DNA of 64,000 nucleotides from Mycolicibacterium sp. CBMA 226 (GCF_009729075.1 NZ_VTGY01000033.1:124001-188000); one strand, 5' to 3'. Counted from the first letter of the stretch, positions 46,777-54,904 are shown. Numbers and translations are program-made. The notes: generated from the letters alone by a model not told the origin.

Positions 46777-47391
46777 ATGACGAGTTCGCTGCTGGTGGCG
46801 GCCATCGTGGCGTTCGTCGCGACCACAATCGACGACCTGATCATCGTGACGGCGCTGTTTACATCCTGTCGCACCACCGGCAGGCCCCGGGCGGCGACCA
46901 TCACTGCCGGGCAGTACCTCGGTTTCGCTCTCATCGTCGGCCTATCCCTGGCTGCGGCCGCAGGCTTACACACCGTTCCAGACCACTGGGTCGGCCTGCT
47001 CGGCCTGGTCCCCGTCGGCTACGGCCTATGGGGCCTGTGGCAACTGCAGCGAAGCGACGATCAGGACGGGTTCACTCTAGCCTCAACCGTAACCGGCATC
47101 GCCGCAGTGACTTTCGCCAACGGCGCCGACAACATCGGCGTCTTCACCCCGCTGCTACGTACCCTGCCCGTCACCGCCGCGATCGGTACCTGCATCGGGT
47201 TTCTGCTCCTGGTCGGCGTGTGGTGCACGCTCGGGGCCCTGTTGGGCACTCACCGCACCGTCGTCGCGATCCTGGGACGAGTGAGCCACTGGCTGGTACC
47301 GGTCGTGTTCATCGTGATCGGTGTCGTCATCCTGGTCACCACCGGCGCCTACCGGCTCATCCCGGGTGCGCATCTAGTGTCGGCGTCATGA
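46777..47391 (+). CDS. cadD: CadD-family cadmium/divalent cation resistance protein
   Basis: A 204-residue membrane protein beginning MTSSLLVAAIVAFVATTIDD. The ATTIDDLIIVTALF segment matches the conserved N-terminal IDD motif of CadD. Six hydrophobic helices are visible, and a second conserved patch is FANGADNIGVFTPLL. CadD proteins confer low-level Cd2+ resistance, probably by efflux. It is translationally coupled to the next gene through ATGA at 47388-47391. No ribosome site is evident. Confidence 0.85.
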   Translation: MTSSLLVAAIVAFVATTIDDLIIVTALFTSCRTTGRPRAATITAGQYLGFALIVGLSLAAAAGLHTVPDHWVGLLGLVPVGYGLWGLWQLQRSDDQDGFTLASTVTGIAAVTFANGADNIGVFTPLLRTLPVTAAIGTCIGFLLLVGVWCTLGALLGTHRTVVAILGRVSHWLVPVVFIVIGVVILVTTGAYRLIPGAHLVSAS

Positions 47392-48002
47392 GTCAATCCG
47401 CCAGGCTCCGTTGGGTATTGGCACTGAACCTCAGCCTTATCGCCGGGCTGGTCGTCGCGGGTTTGGCGGCCGGGTCGCTGGGCGTGCTCGCTGCTGCCGG
47501 CGACACCGCCGCCGACGCTTCAGGGATCACGCTCGGATTGATCGCCATCTATGTCCGCGACCGTCACGGCAAAATCAACGCACCGACGTACATCGCCGGG
47601 GTGAACGCGTCGCTGCTGCTTCTGGTGGCACTCGGTGTAGCTGTCGAGGCGATCCAACGGCTAGTCACCGGCGGTGCGCATGTCGAAGGCATACCGACCC
47701 TGCTGGCATCGGTTGTCGCGATGATCGTGATGCTGAGCTGCGCGGCAGTTCTGGGCCGCGACGCAGCCGCCGAGGACCTCCATATGCGGTCGGTACTGCT
47801 CGACACGCTGGCCGACGCTCTGGCAGCGGCAGGCGTCGCCGTCACCGGCGCCATCATCTCGATCACCGGCAGCCACTTCTGGCTAGATTCCGTCGTGGCA
47901 ATCGCGATCAGTGCGCTCATCGCGGTCGGGGCCTGTCGGTTGCTCATCGACGTCGCCGCGGCCCTACGTACCGGCACACCACTAGAACTCGACGACGACT
48001 AA
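47388..48002 (+). CDS. short CDF-like cation efflux protein (membrane domain only)
   Basis: A 204-residue protein with five or six helices resembling the membrane half of cation diffusion facilitators; the usual C-terminal metal-binding domain is absent (typical length about 300). The two metal-site motifs that read HxxxD in Zn/Cd transporters here read D-T-A-A-D (AAAGDTAADASG) and D-T-L-A-D (LLDTLADALAAAG). Asp-only sites are described for Mn-type CDF members. Coupled to cadD by a 4-nt overlap. Confidence 0.75.
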   Translation: MSQSARLRWVLALNLSLIAGLVVAGLAAGSLGVLAAAGDTAADASGITLGLIAIYVRDRHGKINAPTYIAGVNASLLLLVALGVAVEAIQRLVTGGAHVEGIPTLLASVVAMIVMLSCAAVLGRDAAAEDLHMRSVLLDTLADALAAAGVAVTGAIISITGSHFWLDSVVAIAISALIAVGACRLLIDVAAALRTGTPLELDDD

Positions 48003-48079
48003 TTCCCAGCCGGGGACAACCCAGCTCATTCCGGGCGCCGTGCTACCACCTGCTGCCTTTCACGCTGTCGAGTACAGCA

Positions 48080-48089
48080 CTACAGATAA
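48080..48089 (-). repeat. inner copy of the right-end repeat
   Basis: CTACAGATAA followed by GC, identical over 12 bp to the outer repeat 80 bp further right (48160-48171). Each copy is preceded by GAGTACA at a different distance (48070-48076, 48141-48147). The TAG on the minus strand of this copy ends the truncated TadA reading frame. Confidence 0.75.
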
Positions 48090-48159
48090 GCGTGCCCTTC
48101 ACGATCAGAACCCGACCACGGCTCATCGTGGGGCACAGTCGAGTACACCAAGTTTCGAC

Positions 48160-48169
48160 CTACAGATAA
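48160..48169 (-). repeat. right terminal inverted repeat of the element
   Basis: CTACAGATAA, exact inverted copy of the left end at 33128-33137. It is followed by GCA (48170-48172) and then by tadA coding sequence from 48173. Confidence 0.8.
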
Positions 48170-49152
48170 GCACGCGGCCGACAGCTGCGAATGCAGCGCC
48201 GCCCGGTCCAGCCCGCCGACGGCCGCCAGCGCCTCCATGCGCGCGGGCACCTCCGCGGGACTGTTCGCGTGCACCGTTCCGGCCCCACCCTCGTGGCCCG
48301 TGTTGAGCGCGGCGAGCAGGTCCACGACCTCGGCACCGCGCACCTCGCCGACCACGATGCGATCGGGCCGCATCCGCAGCGCCTGCCGCACCAGGTCGCG
48401 CACCGTCACCTCGCCGACGCCCTCGACGTTGGCGCCGCGCGCGACCAGGCGGACCAGGTGCGGGTGCTGTGGAGCCAGCTCGGCGGCATCCTCGACACAG
48501 ACGATCCGCTCGGCGGGGTCGACAGCCCCCAGGAGAGCGGACAGCACGGTGGTCTTCCCGGCACCGGTGCCGCCGGAGACCAGGAAGGCCAGCCGAGCCG
48601 CGACGATGTCGGCGATCAACGACGCGGCCGGCGGCGCGATGGCCCCGGATCCGACGAGGCCGGCCAGGTCCTGGCTCGCGGGCCGCAGCACCCGCAGCGA
48701 CAGGCAGGTACCGGCCGCCGCGATCGGGGGCAGCACGGCGTGCAACCGCACGCTCAAGCCCGCGGCGATGCCACCGAGGTGGCCGTCGACCCACGGTTGC
48801 GAGTCGTCGAGCCGGCGCCCGGCAGCCAGCGCCAGCCGTTGCGCCAGCCGCTGTACGGCGGTCTCGTCCTCGAATCGGACCGTGCTGCGGCGCAACCCGT
48901 TTCCGTCGTCGACCCACACCTCGTCGGGTGCGCTGACCAGGACGTCGGTGGTCCCCGGCGCCCGCAACAGTGGTTCCAGAATCCCCGCACCGGTCAGTTC
49001 CGTCTGCAGCAGCCGCATACCGGCCAACACGTCGCTGTCGGCGAGCACGCCGCCGGTCTCGGCGCGGATGGCCGCGGCCACGGCGTTCGGGTGCAGCGCA
49101 CCGCTGGTCTGCGCGGCGAGGCGCTCCCGGACACGGTCCACCAACGACGACG

Positions 49153-50226
49153 TCATGCCGCCTCCCCCGGCTGCTGCTGCAGCACCGTGAGCACACGACG
49201 AGCCGCCGTGGCCAGCGGTGACCGGCCCCGCAGACTCCGGCTGAGACCGCCCCGCTCCAGCACGCCGTCGAGGTTGGTCTCCGCACGCATCGCCGCCAGC
49301 AGCGGCAACCCCAGGATCGTCGCCATCTCGGCTGCGCGGAGCCCGCCGGGCGCAGGTCCCCTGACCACCAGGCCGACATTGGGGTTGATGGCGGTCACCC
49401 ATTCCGCCACCACACGGGTGGCCGCGCAGGCGCGTACTTCCGCCGGTGCCACCACGACCACGAGATCGGCTGCGGCCAGCACCGTCTCGCCGGCGGCTGA
49501 CGGTTGCCGCGGCACGTCGCAGATCACGGTGGCGCCGGCGCGGCTCCCGGCCTCGACAACGGCGGCGAGCGCCGTCGGCCTCAGCTCGACGCCGGCGCGT
49601 CCGGCTGACAGCACCACCACCTCACGACGGCGCGGCAGCGCATCACGCAACGCCGGATAGCTGAGCCGGCCGCCCGCCGCCGCCAGGTCCGGCCAGCGCA
49701 GACCGGCATCGCTCTCGGCGCCGAGGGCCAGGTCGATGCCGCCGCCCCACGCGTCGACATCGACCAGCAGGCACTCGCGGTCCGGCGTACCCGCGGCCTG
49801 CGCCAACGCGATCGCAAACACCGAGGCACCGGCGCCGCCGCGACCACCGATCACCGCGACGACGGCGCCGCGGCGCAGGCCGGATTCACCGGCCGCGGCC
49901 TCGGACAGGACACCGACCAGCTCGGATTCGTCGGCGGGCAGGGTGATGACCGCCTGCGCACCAATTGCCATCGCGGCCTGGAAATCGCGGGTGCCCGGCG
50001 CGTCGTCGGCGATCAACAGCACCGCGGGCCGGCGGGGCATCCCGAGCTCACGACAGCGCTGCGCCGCCGTCACGTCGAGGAGCACCGCCGCGGCGCCGAG
50101 CCACGCCTTGCGGCCGGACGGCTCTGCGGCGTACACCACCCTGACGCCCGCCGCCGCGGCGATGCGCTCGATCTCGTCGTGCAGTCCGGCGTCGGTGATC
50201 AGCGCCAGCGCCCCGTTCGTTGCCAT
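49153..50226 (-). CDS. CpaE-like / septum-site-determining (Ssd, Rv3660c-like) protein
   Basis: A 357-residue protein of the ParA/MinD-like P-loop family. A receiver-like N-terminal domain (about 1-100) precedes an ATPase-like domain whose P-loop is degenerate: GGRGGAGASVFAIALAQ retains the deviant Walker shape but lacks the final Lys. LLVDVDAWGGGIDLALG is the switch region. In Tad loci CpaE localises the pilus machinery; M. tuberculosis Ssd (Rv3660c) has been linked to septum regulation. The ATG at 50226 is the first gene of the pilus operon, and its stop overlaps tadA. Confidence 0.85.
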   Translation of the reverse strand: MATNGALALITDAGLHDEIERIAAAAGVRVVYAAEPSGRKAWLGAAAVLLDVTAAQRCRELGMPRRPAVLLIADDAPGTRDFQAAMAIGAQAVITLPADESELVGVLSEAAAGESGLRRGAVVAVIGGRGGAGASVFAIALAQAAGTPDRECLLVDVDAWGGGIDLALGAESDAGLRWPDLAAAGGRLSYPALRDALPRRREVVVLSAGRAGVELRPTALAAVVEAGSRAGATVICDVPRQPSAAGETVLAAADLVVVVAPAEVRACAATRVVAEWVTAINPNVGLVVRGPAPGGLRAAEMATILGLPLLAAMRAETNLDGVLERGGLSRSLRGRSPLATAARRVLTVLQQQPGEAA

Positions 50227-50469
50227 GGATCCACCGTGATCCGCGGCGGCCTGCGGCACCAGAGCGCGCACACAGAATGTGGATGAATCGCAAACTGTGC
50301 ACAACTTTATTGACGGACTCGTGAGAATGTCGTTCCGCAACTTTTCCGAGGACGCCCCCCAACGCTGGGCGCACCGGGACCGCGACATCTACGCCGCGCG
50401 CGAAAAACAGCAATCCGGCGCCGTCGGAAACGCGCCTGAGAGGCCATGCCTCGAAGAAATTGACCGACC

Positions 50470-50569
50470 CCGAAAAAGGGACGACCCCCGCCAGGGGGGG
50501 AGGAGGCGGAGGTCGTCGTGGATCAGCCCCGGGGGGTCGGGCTGATGCACACCCGGCGCTGGCCGGGTA
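50470..50569 (-). ncRNA. 6C small RNA
   Basis: On the minus strand two C-loop hairpins occur in succession: ATCAGCCC with loop GACCCCCC pairs with GGGGCTGAT, then ACGACC with a C-rich interior pairs with GGTCGT before a TTTTT terminator (50473-50477). This is the characteristic shape of the actinobacterial 6C RNA (B11 in M. tuberculosis), which is also located between the Rv3660c and Rv3661 homologues. A -10 box TATAGT (minus strand, 50576-50581) places the 5' end near 50569. Confidence 0.85.
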
Positions 50570-50732
50570 AAGCCCACTATACACACGTCAACAGGGCTCT
50601 GCGCAACTGTTGATTCTCTGTGAAAGGGGCGTGTCAGCACGTCAATCGCCGCGACAGTCGCGTCACCGGCGACCGACACGGCGATGCCGTCGCCCACACG
50701 GCACTGCCGCTCCGGCGCATATGCTGGGAGCC

Positions 50733-51590
50733 GTGACCGCATCCGATCCGGCCGCCCAGGCCGCGGCCGCGCCGCGTCAGGAGGCCGAGTCGAGCGGTCC
50801 GGTGCGCGCCGCAGCCTTCTTCGATCTCGACAAAACGGTGATCGCGAAGTCCAGCACCCTCGCTTTTAGCAAACCTTTTTTCAACCAGGGACTGCTGAAT
50901 CGGCAAGCCGTGCTCAAGTCGACCTATGCACAGTTCCTGTTCCTGATGTCGGGTGCCGACCACGATCAGATGGACCGCATGCGGTCCTACCTGACCAACA
51001 TGTGCACGGGCTGGGACGTCGAGCAGGTCAAGTCGATCGTCGCCGAGACGCTGCACGACATCGTCGACCCACTGGTCTTCGCGGAAGCCGCCAACCTGAT
51101 CGCCGACCACAAGCTGTTTGGCCGCGACGTCGTGGTGGTCTCGGCGTCCGGCGAGGAGATCGTGGCGCCCATCGCTCGCGAACTCGGTGCCAACCATTCG
51201 ATGGCCACGCGCATGGTGGTCGTGGACGGAAAGTACACCGGCGACGTCGACTTCTACTGCTTCGCCGAGGGCAAGGTGCAGGCCATCGAGGAACTCGCCG
51301 CACGCGAGGGCTACGCGCTCGAGCACTGCTACGCGTACTCGGACTCCATCACCGACCTGCCGATGCTTGCGGCGGTGGGCCACCCGGCGGTGGTCAACCC
51401 GGACCGCGCCCTGCGCAAGGAGGCCGTCGCCCGCGGGTGGCCGGTCCTGACCTTCACCCGCCCGGTCTCGCTGCGAGATCGACTGTCGGCGCCGTCGGGA
51501 GCCGCGGTCGCCACGACCCTGGCCGTGGGTGCCAGCGCCCTCGCCGCCGGCGCCGTGACTTACTCACTGCTCCGTCGCCTGAACTTCTGA
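50733..51590 (+). CDS. HAD-IB family hydrolase (SerB-like phosphatase, Rv3661-like)
   Basis: The GTG at 50733, with CTGGGAG just upstream, gives 285 residues (Rv3661 has 287). HAD motif I is AAFFDLDKTVI, motif II lies around VVVVSASGEEIV, and motif IV is YSDSITDLPML. A C-terminal Ala-rich hydrophobic segment (TTLAVGASALAAGAVTYSLL) may anchor it to the membrane. It probably dephosphorylates a small molecule; phosphoserine is only one candidate. The divergent 506-bp region upstream contains 6C RNA. Confidence 0.87.
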   Translation: MTASDPAAQAAAAPRQEAESSGPVRAAAFFDLDKTVIAKSSTLAFSKPFFNQGLLNRQAVLKSTYAQFLFLMSGADHDQMDRMRSYLTNMCTGWDVEQVKSIVAETLHDIVDPLVFAEAANLIADHKLFGRDVVVVSASGEEIVAPIARELGANHSMATRMVVVDGKYTGDVDFYCFAEGKVQAIEELAAREGYALEHCYAYSDSITDLPMLAAVGHPAVVNPDRALRKEAVARGWPVLTFTRPVSLRDRLSAPSGAAVATTLAVGASALAAGAVTYSLLRRLNF

Positions 51591-51684
51591 AAGCTACTGA
51601 CGAGTTGCTGAGGCGCACTCCGTAACAATCAGAAATCGCTGGTGATTGACCCTTGATGTGACTGCGGTCACGTAGTACAAAGGA

Positions 51685-51999
51685 AGCACGGAAGCCCCCG
51701 AGGCCAAGACCGAACCGGAAGAGAAGGTTCGACCTCCCGAGGCGGGCATCCCAGCACGGAATACCGGCACCCACGCGGAGCACATACCGCGACAATGGTA
51801 AAAGCGTTGTGGGCCTGCGTAATTGCGAAAAGCGAACGGCTAAGAGAATTCCTTGGGTGGAGTTGTAGCCGCAGCGCATTGCAGGGACGCCGAGGCCACC
51901 CACACAACCCGACAAGCACGCTTGGTAACCGGGGTTCCGTGCTAGCGGGCGGCGAGCCGAGTCAGATGCCCTCTGACGACGGAGCGCCGCCCGCTTTTA
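51685..51999 (+). ncRNA. Ms1 / MTS2823 small RNA (6S-like, binds core RNA polymerase)
   Basis: The 447-bp gap between the HAD phosphatase and the Rv3662c-like gene contains no ORF with motifs. It ends in a strong terminator: GCGGGCGGCG near 51946 pairs with CGCCGCCCGC, followed by TTTTAT (51994-51999). Upstream are TTGACC and TAGTAC (51673-51678), implying a transcript of about 315 nt. In mycobacteria this exact locus encodes Ms1 (MTS2823), an abundant stationary-phase RNA of about 300 nt that binds RNA polymerase core. Exact ends are estimates. Confidence 0.78.
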
Positions 52000-52037
52000 T
52001 GTTTGCGTGTTTGCTGGGCCGGGCGTCCGCCCACCCC

Positions 52038-52877
52038 CTACTTAGCTGACGCCTGAGCGATCGACAGCGCTTCGCGCGCCCCGGAATGCAGCGCGCGACT
52101 GCTACAGATCAGCCAAGCCGTCAACCCGTCAGCGGTCCCCGACGCGAAGCCCCGTGCCGCAGCACGGTATTCGCCGACCTCACGCATCCAGTACATCTCG
52201 GGCACGCCGAGACCGTGCGGGTCCAGCCCACTCGACATGGTGATCAACCGGGACACCGCACGCGCCACCACACCGTCGGCCGCCCCGAACGGAGCCAGGC
52301 TCAGGAGTTCGCCATGGGCGACGGCCGCGAGCACCGTCGCCGGCACGCGGCTTCCGCCGCCCACGATCTCACCGAGCAGCTCCAGTCGCCGACCCACGTC
52401 GGGGTCATCGGTGCGGGGCCGGCCGAGCCGGTCCGCGTCCGTCAGATCGGCCGCAGCCAGCGCGTGCAGGCGGGCGATCGCCTGCAACGGCGCGCGCTGC
52501 CAGACGCCGACCAGCGCTGTCGCACCACCTTCGAGAGCCTCTGCCACGCGCAGCGCGCCGGCCAGCACGGCGTCGGCGCGCTCGCCTTTGGCCGGCACCT
52601 CACCGTCTTTACTCAAACTCAGCGATCCGCCGTCGAGGACGGACGACGCCCGGGCGGCCCGCATCGAGGCCTCGGCCGCGGTGGCCGGCCAGCCCCGGAG
52701 ATTCACCTTGTGCCGGTGGGCTCGACCGAGCGCTTCGCGCGCCTCTTCTCCGGCCGCGGCCACGCCGGGCAGTTCTGCCAAAGGAGCCAGTGGGTCAGGT
52801 GCAGGCACGTCCGCACACGGTAATGCCACCAGATGGTCACCACCAACGTCACGGTGGCGAGCCACCTCCAACGTCAT
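52038..52877 (-). CDS. conserved protein with degenerate Fic-like core (Rv3662c-like)
   Basis: A 279-residue protein starting MTLEVARHRDVGG. The segment VLAAVAHGELLSLAPFGAADGVVARAVSRL resembles the Fic core, where HPFADGNGRTAR is canonical, but the catalytic His and the GNGR are replaced (APFGAADGVVAR). AMPylation activity is therefore unlikely. It may be a structural relative; the Fic comparison is by eye only. The position matches Rv3662c. It is divergent from acs with a 30-bp gap. Confidence 0.75.
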   Translation of the reverse strand: MTLEVARHRDVGGDHLVALPCADVPAPDPLAPLAELPGVAAAGEEAREALGRAHRHKVNLRGWPATAAEASMRAARASSVLDGGSLSLSKDGEVPAKGERADAVLAGALRVAEALEGGATALVGVWQRAPLQAIARLHALAAADLTDADRLGRPRTDDPDVGRRLELLGEIVGGGSRVPATVLAAVAHGELLSLAPFGAADGVVARAVSRLITMSSGLDPHGLGVPEMYWMREVGEYRAAARGFASGTADGLTAWLICSSRALHSGAREALSIAQASAK

Positions 52878-52907
52878 TGCAACCTGCCAGTGACTACGCT
52901 CACAACC

Positions 52908-54854
52908 ATGACACAAGACACCGCTGTGCCACAGGCTTACCCGCCGCCTGCCGAGTTTGCCGCGCAGGCCAATGCCACCGCCGCGTTGTATCAGGAGGCC
53001 GACGCTGACCGCCTGGATTTCTGGGCCCGCCAGGGGCAGCGGTTGTCCTGGGCGACCCCGTTCACCGAGGTCCTGGATTGGTCGAATGCGCCGTTCGCCA
53101 GGTGGTTCGGCGACGGCAAGCTCAACGTCGCCTACAACTGCGTCGACCGCCACGTCGAGGCCGGCAACGGTGACCGGGTCGCGATCCACTGGGAAGGCGA
53201 GCCGGTCGGGGATGCCCGCGACATCACCTACGCCCAGCTCAAAGACGACGTCTGCAAGGCCGCCAACGCGCTGACCGCCCTGGGCCTGCAAGCGGGGGAC
53301 CGGGTCGCGATCTACATGCCGATGGTCCCCGAGGCCATCGTGGCGATGCTGGCCTGCGCGCGCCTGGGGGTCATGCACTCGGTGGTGTTCGCCGGGTTCT
53401 CGGCCACCGCGCTGGCCGCCCGCGTCGAGGACGCCCAGGCCAAGCTGGTCATCACCACCGACGGGCAGTACCGCCGCGGTCAGGCGGCCTCCCTCAAGTC
53501 CGCGGTCGACGACGCCGTCGCCGGCCAGTCCTCTGTGCAGCATGTGCTGGTGGTCAAGCGCACCGGCATCGACGTGGACTGGACCGAGGGCCGCGACGTG
53601 TGGTGGCACGAGAGCGTCGAGACCGCCTCCCCGGAGCACACCCCCGAGGCGTTCGACGCCGAGCAGCCGCTGTTTTTGCTGTACACCTCCGGCACCACCG
53701 GCAAGCCCAAAGGCATCGTGCACACCTCGGGCGGCTACCTGACCCAGGCGTCCTACAGCCACCACAACGTCTTCGACATCAAAGCCGACGACGTGTACTG
53801 GTGCACCGCCGACATCGGCTGGGTCACCGGGCACACCTACATCGTCTACGGGCCGCTCGCGAACGGTGTCACGCAGGTGGTGTACGAGGGCACCCCCACC
53901 TCGCCGACCGAGCACCGGCACTTCGAGATCATCGAAAAGTACGGCGTCACCATCTATTACACCGCCCCGACGCTGATCCGCACCTTCATGAAGCTGGGCC
54001 ACCAGATCCCCGCGGCCCATGACCTGTCGAGCCTGCGAGTGCTCGGCTCAGTCGGCGAGCCGATCAACCCCGAGGCCTGGCGCTGGTACCGCGAACACAT
54101 CGGCGCCGACACCACCCCGATCGTGGACACCTGGTGGCAGACCGAGACCGGCGCCATCATGATCTCCCCCCTGCCCGGCGTCACGGCGGCCAAGCCCGGG
54201 TCGGCGATGACCCCGCTGCCCGGCATCTCCGCCAAGATCGTCGACGACGACGGCGTTGAGCTGGTCCCCGGCGCCGACGAGCACGAGCACGTCACCGGCT
54301 ACCTGGTGCTGGACAAGCCGTGGCCGTCGATGCTGCGCGGCATCTGGGGCGACGATGAGCGGTTCAAGGACACCTACTGGTCCCGGTTCGCCGAGCAGGG
54401 CTGGTACTTCGCCGGGGACGGCGCCCGCTACGACGCCGACGGCAACATCTGGGTCCTGGGCCGCATCGACGACGTCATGAACATCTCCGGGCACCGCATC
54501 TCCACCGCCGAGGTCGAATCCGCCCTCGTCGGACACTCCGGGGTCGCCGAAGCCGCCGTCGTCGGGGCCACCGACGCCACCACCGGCCAGGCCATCTGCG
54601 CGTTCGTCATCCTCAAAGCCTCCGCGCACGGCGGCTCAGACAACATCGTCGACGAGCTCCGCGCGCAGGTCGCCACCGAGATCTCCCCCATCGCCAAACC
54701 CCGGGAAATCCACATCGTGCCCGAGCTACCCAAAACCCGCAGCGGCAAAATCATGCGCCGCCTGCTACGCGACGTCGCCGAAGGCCGCGACCTCGGCGAC
54801 ACCTCCACCCTCGTCGACCCCAGCGTCTTCGAAGCCATCCGCGCCAGCAAGTAG
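52908..54854 (+). CDS. acs: acetyl-CoA synthetase (acetate--CoA ligase)
   Basis: The ATG at 52908 gives 648 residues, the normal Acs length; an in-frame ATG at 52833 is less likely. Adenylation motifs are complete: YTSGTTGKPKGIVH, WWQTETG, the YxxGD-like YFAGDGAR and the C-terminal acetyl-regulated Lys in KTRSGKIMRR. It activates acetate to acetyl-CoA via acetyl-AMP, feeding the glyoxylate shunt. The C-terminal Lys is the usual target of Pat/SIR2 control in mycobacteria. A bidirectional terminator follows at 54870. Confidence 0.96.
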   Translation: MTQDTAVPQAYPPPAEFAAQANATAALYQEADADRLDFWARQGQRLSWATPFTEVLDWSNAPFARWFGDGKLNVAYNCVDRHVEAGNGDRVAIHWEGEPVGDARDITYAQLKDDVCKAANALTALGLQAGDRVAIYMPMVPEAIVAMLACARLGVMHSVVFAGFSATALAARVEDAQAKLVITTDGQYRRGQAASLKSAVDDAVAGQSSVQHVLVVKRTGIDVDWTEGRDVWWHESVETASPEHTPEAFDAEQPLFLLYTSGTTGKPKGIVHTSGGYLTQASYSHHNVFDIKADDVYWCTADIGWVTGHTYIVYGPLANGVTQVVYEGTPTSPTEHRHFEIIEKYGVTIYYTAPTLIRTFMKLGHQIPAAHDLSSLRVLGSVGEPINPEAWRWYREHIGADTTPIVDTWWQTETGAIMISPLPGVTAAKPGSAMTPLPGISAKIVDDDGVELVPGADEHEHVTGYLVLDKPWPSMLRGIWGDDERFKDTYWSRFAEQGWYFAGDGARYDADGNIWVLGRIDDVMNISGHRISTAEVESALVGHSGVAEAAVVGATDATTGQAICAFVILKASAHGGSDNIVDELRAQVATEISPIAKPREIHIVPELPKTRSGKIMRRLLRDVAEGRDLGDTSTLVDPSVFEAIRASK

Positions 54855-54869
54855 GCACCAACGCAAAGC

Positions 54870-54892
54870 GCCCCCAACGTCACGTTGGGGGC
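54870..54892. terminator. bidirectional hairpin terminator between acs and the S1 protease gene
   Basis: GCCCCCAACG (54870-54879) pairs perfectly with CGTTGGGGGC (54883-54892) around a 3-nt loop. It is followed by TCTTTCGT on the plus strand and preceded by AAAG, which gives a short T-run on the minus strand. It serves two convergent genes. Confidence 0.8.
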
Positions 54893-54904
54893 TCTTTCGT
54901 ATGG

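Larger units (their letters stand above)
33128..48172. mobile_element. Tn554-type transposon/island carrying metal-handling cargo, inserted in tadA
   Basis: About 15.0 kb separate the two halves of tadA. The ends carry the 10-bp inverted repeat TTATCTGTAG (33128-33137) / CTACAGATAA (48160-48169). Next to the left end is a module of two large tyrosine recombinases plus a small HTH/coiled-coil protein, the tnpA-tnpB-tnpC arrangement of Tn554. No target duplication is visible: GCCGCG and CTCGGACAG join directly in the reconstructed gene. Three bases (48170-48172) next to the right repeat are ambiguous. Cargo: WhiB, CopC, YcnI, riboswitch-NicT, metallothionein-like peptide, Nramp/MgtE-N, CadD, CDF-like. 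Confidence 0.9.
48080..49156 (-). pseudogene. tadA: tadA 5' part, truncated Flp/Tad pilus ATPase
   Basis: The ATG at 49156 follows GGGGGAGG and overlaps the cpaE-like stop. Native sequence runs to 48173 (328 codons). It includes the N-terminal domain, the Walker A SGGTGAGKTT, the Asp/Glu box CVEDAAEL and the VHANSPAEV region. It then enters the element, adding 30 foreign codons ending HAYL-stop at 48080. The last 61 native codons lie at 32942-33127. The ATPase core is mostly present but loses its C-terminus, so activity is doubtful. Confidence 0.9.

Noticed and set aside
52038..54020. A 660-codon open frame on the minus strand extending opposite acs
   Set aside because: Only the last 279 codons (from 52877) form the Rv3662c-like gene. 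The rest is a GC-rich shadow antisense to the well-supported acs gene.
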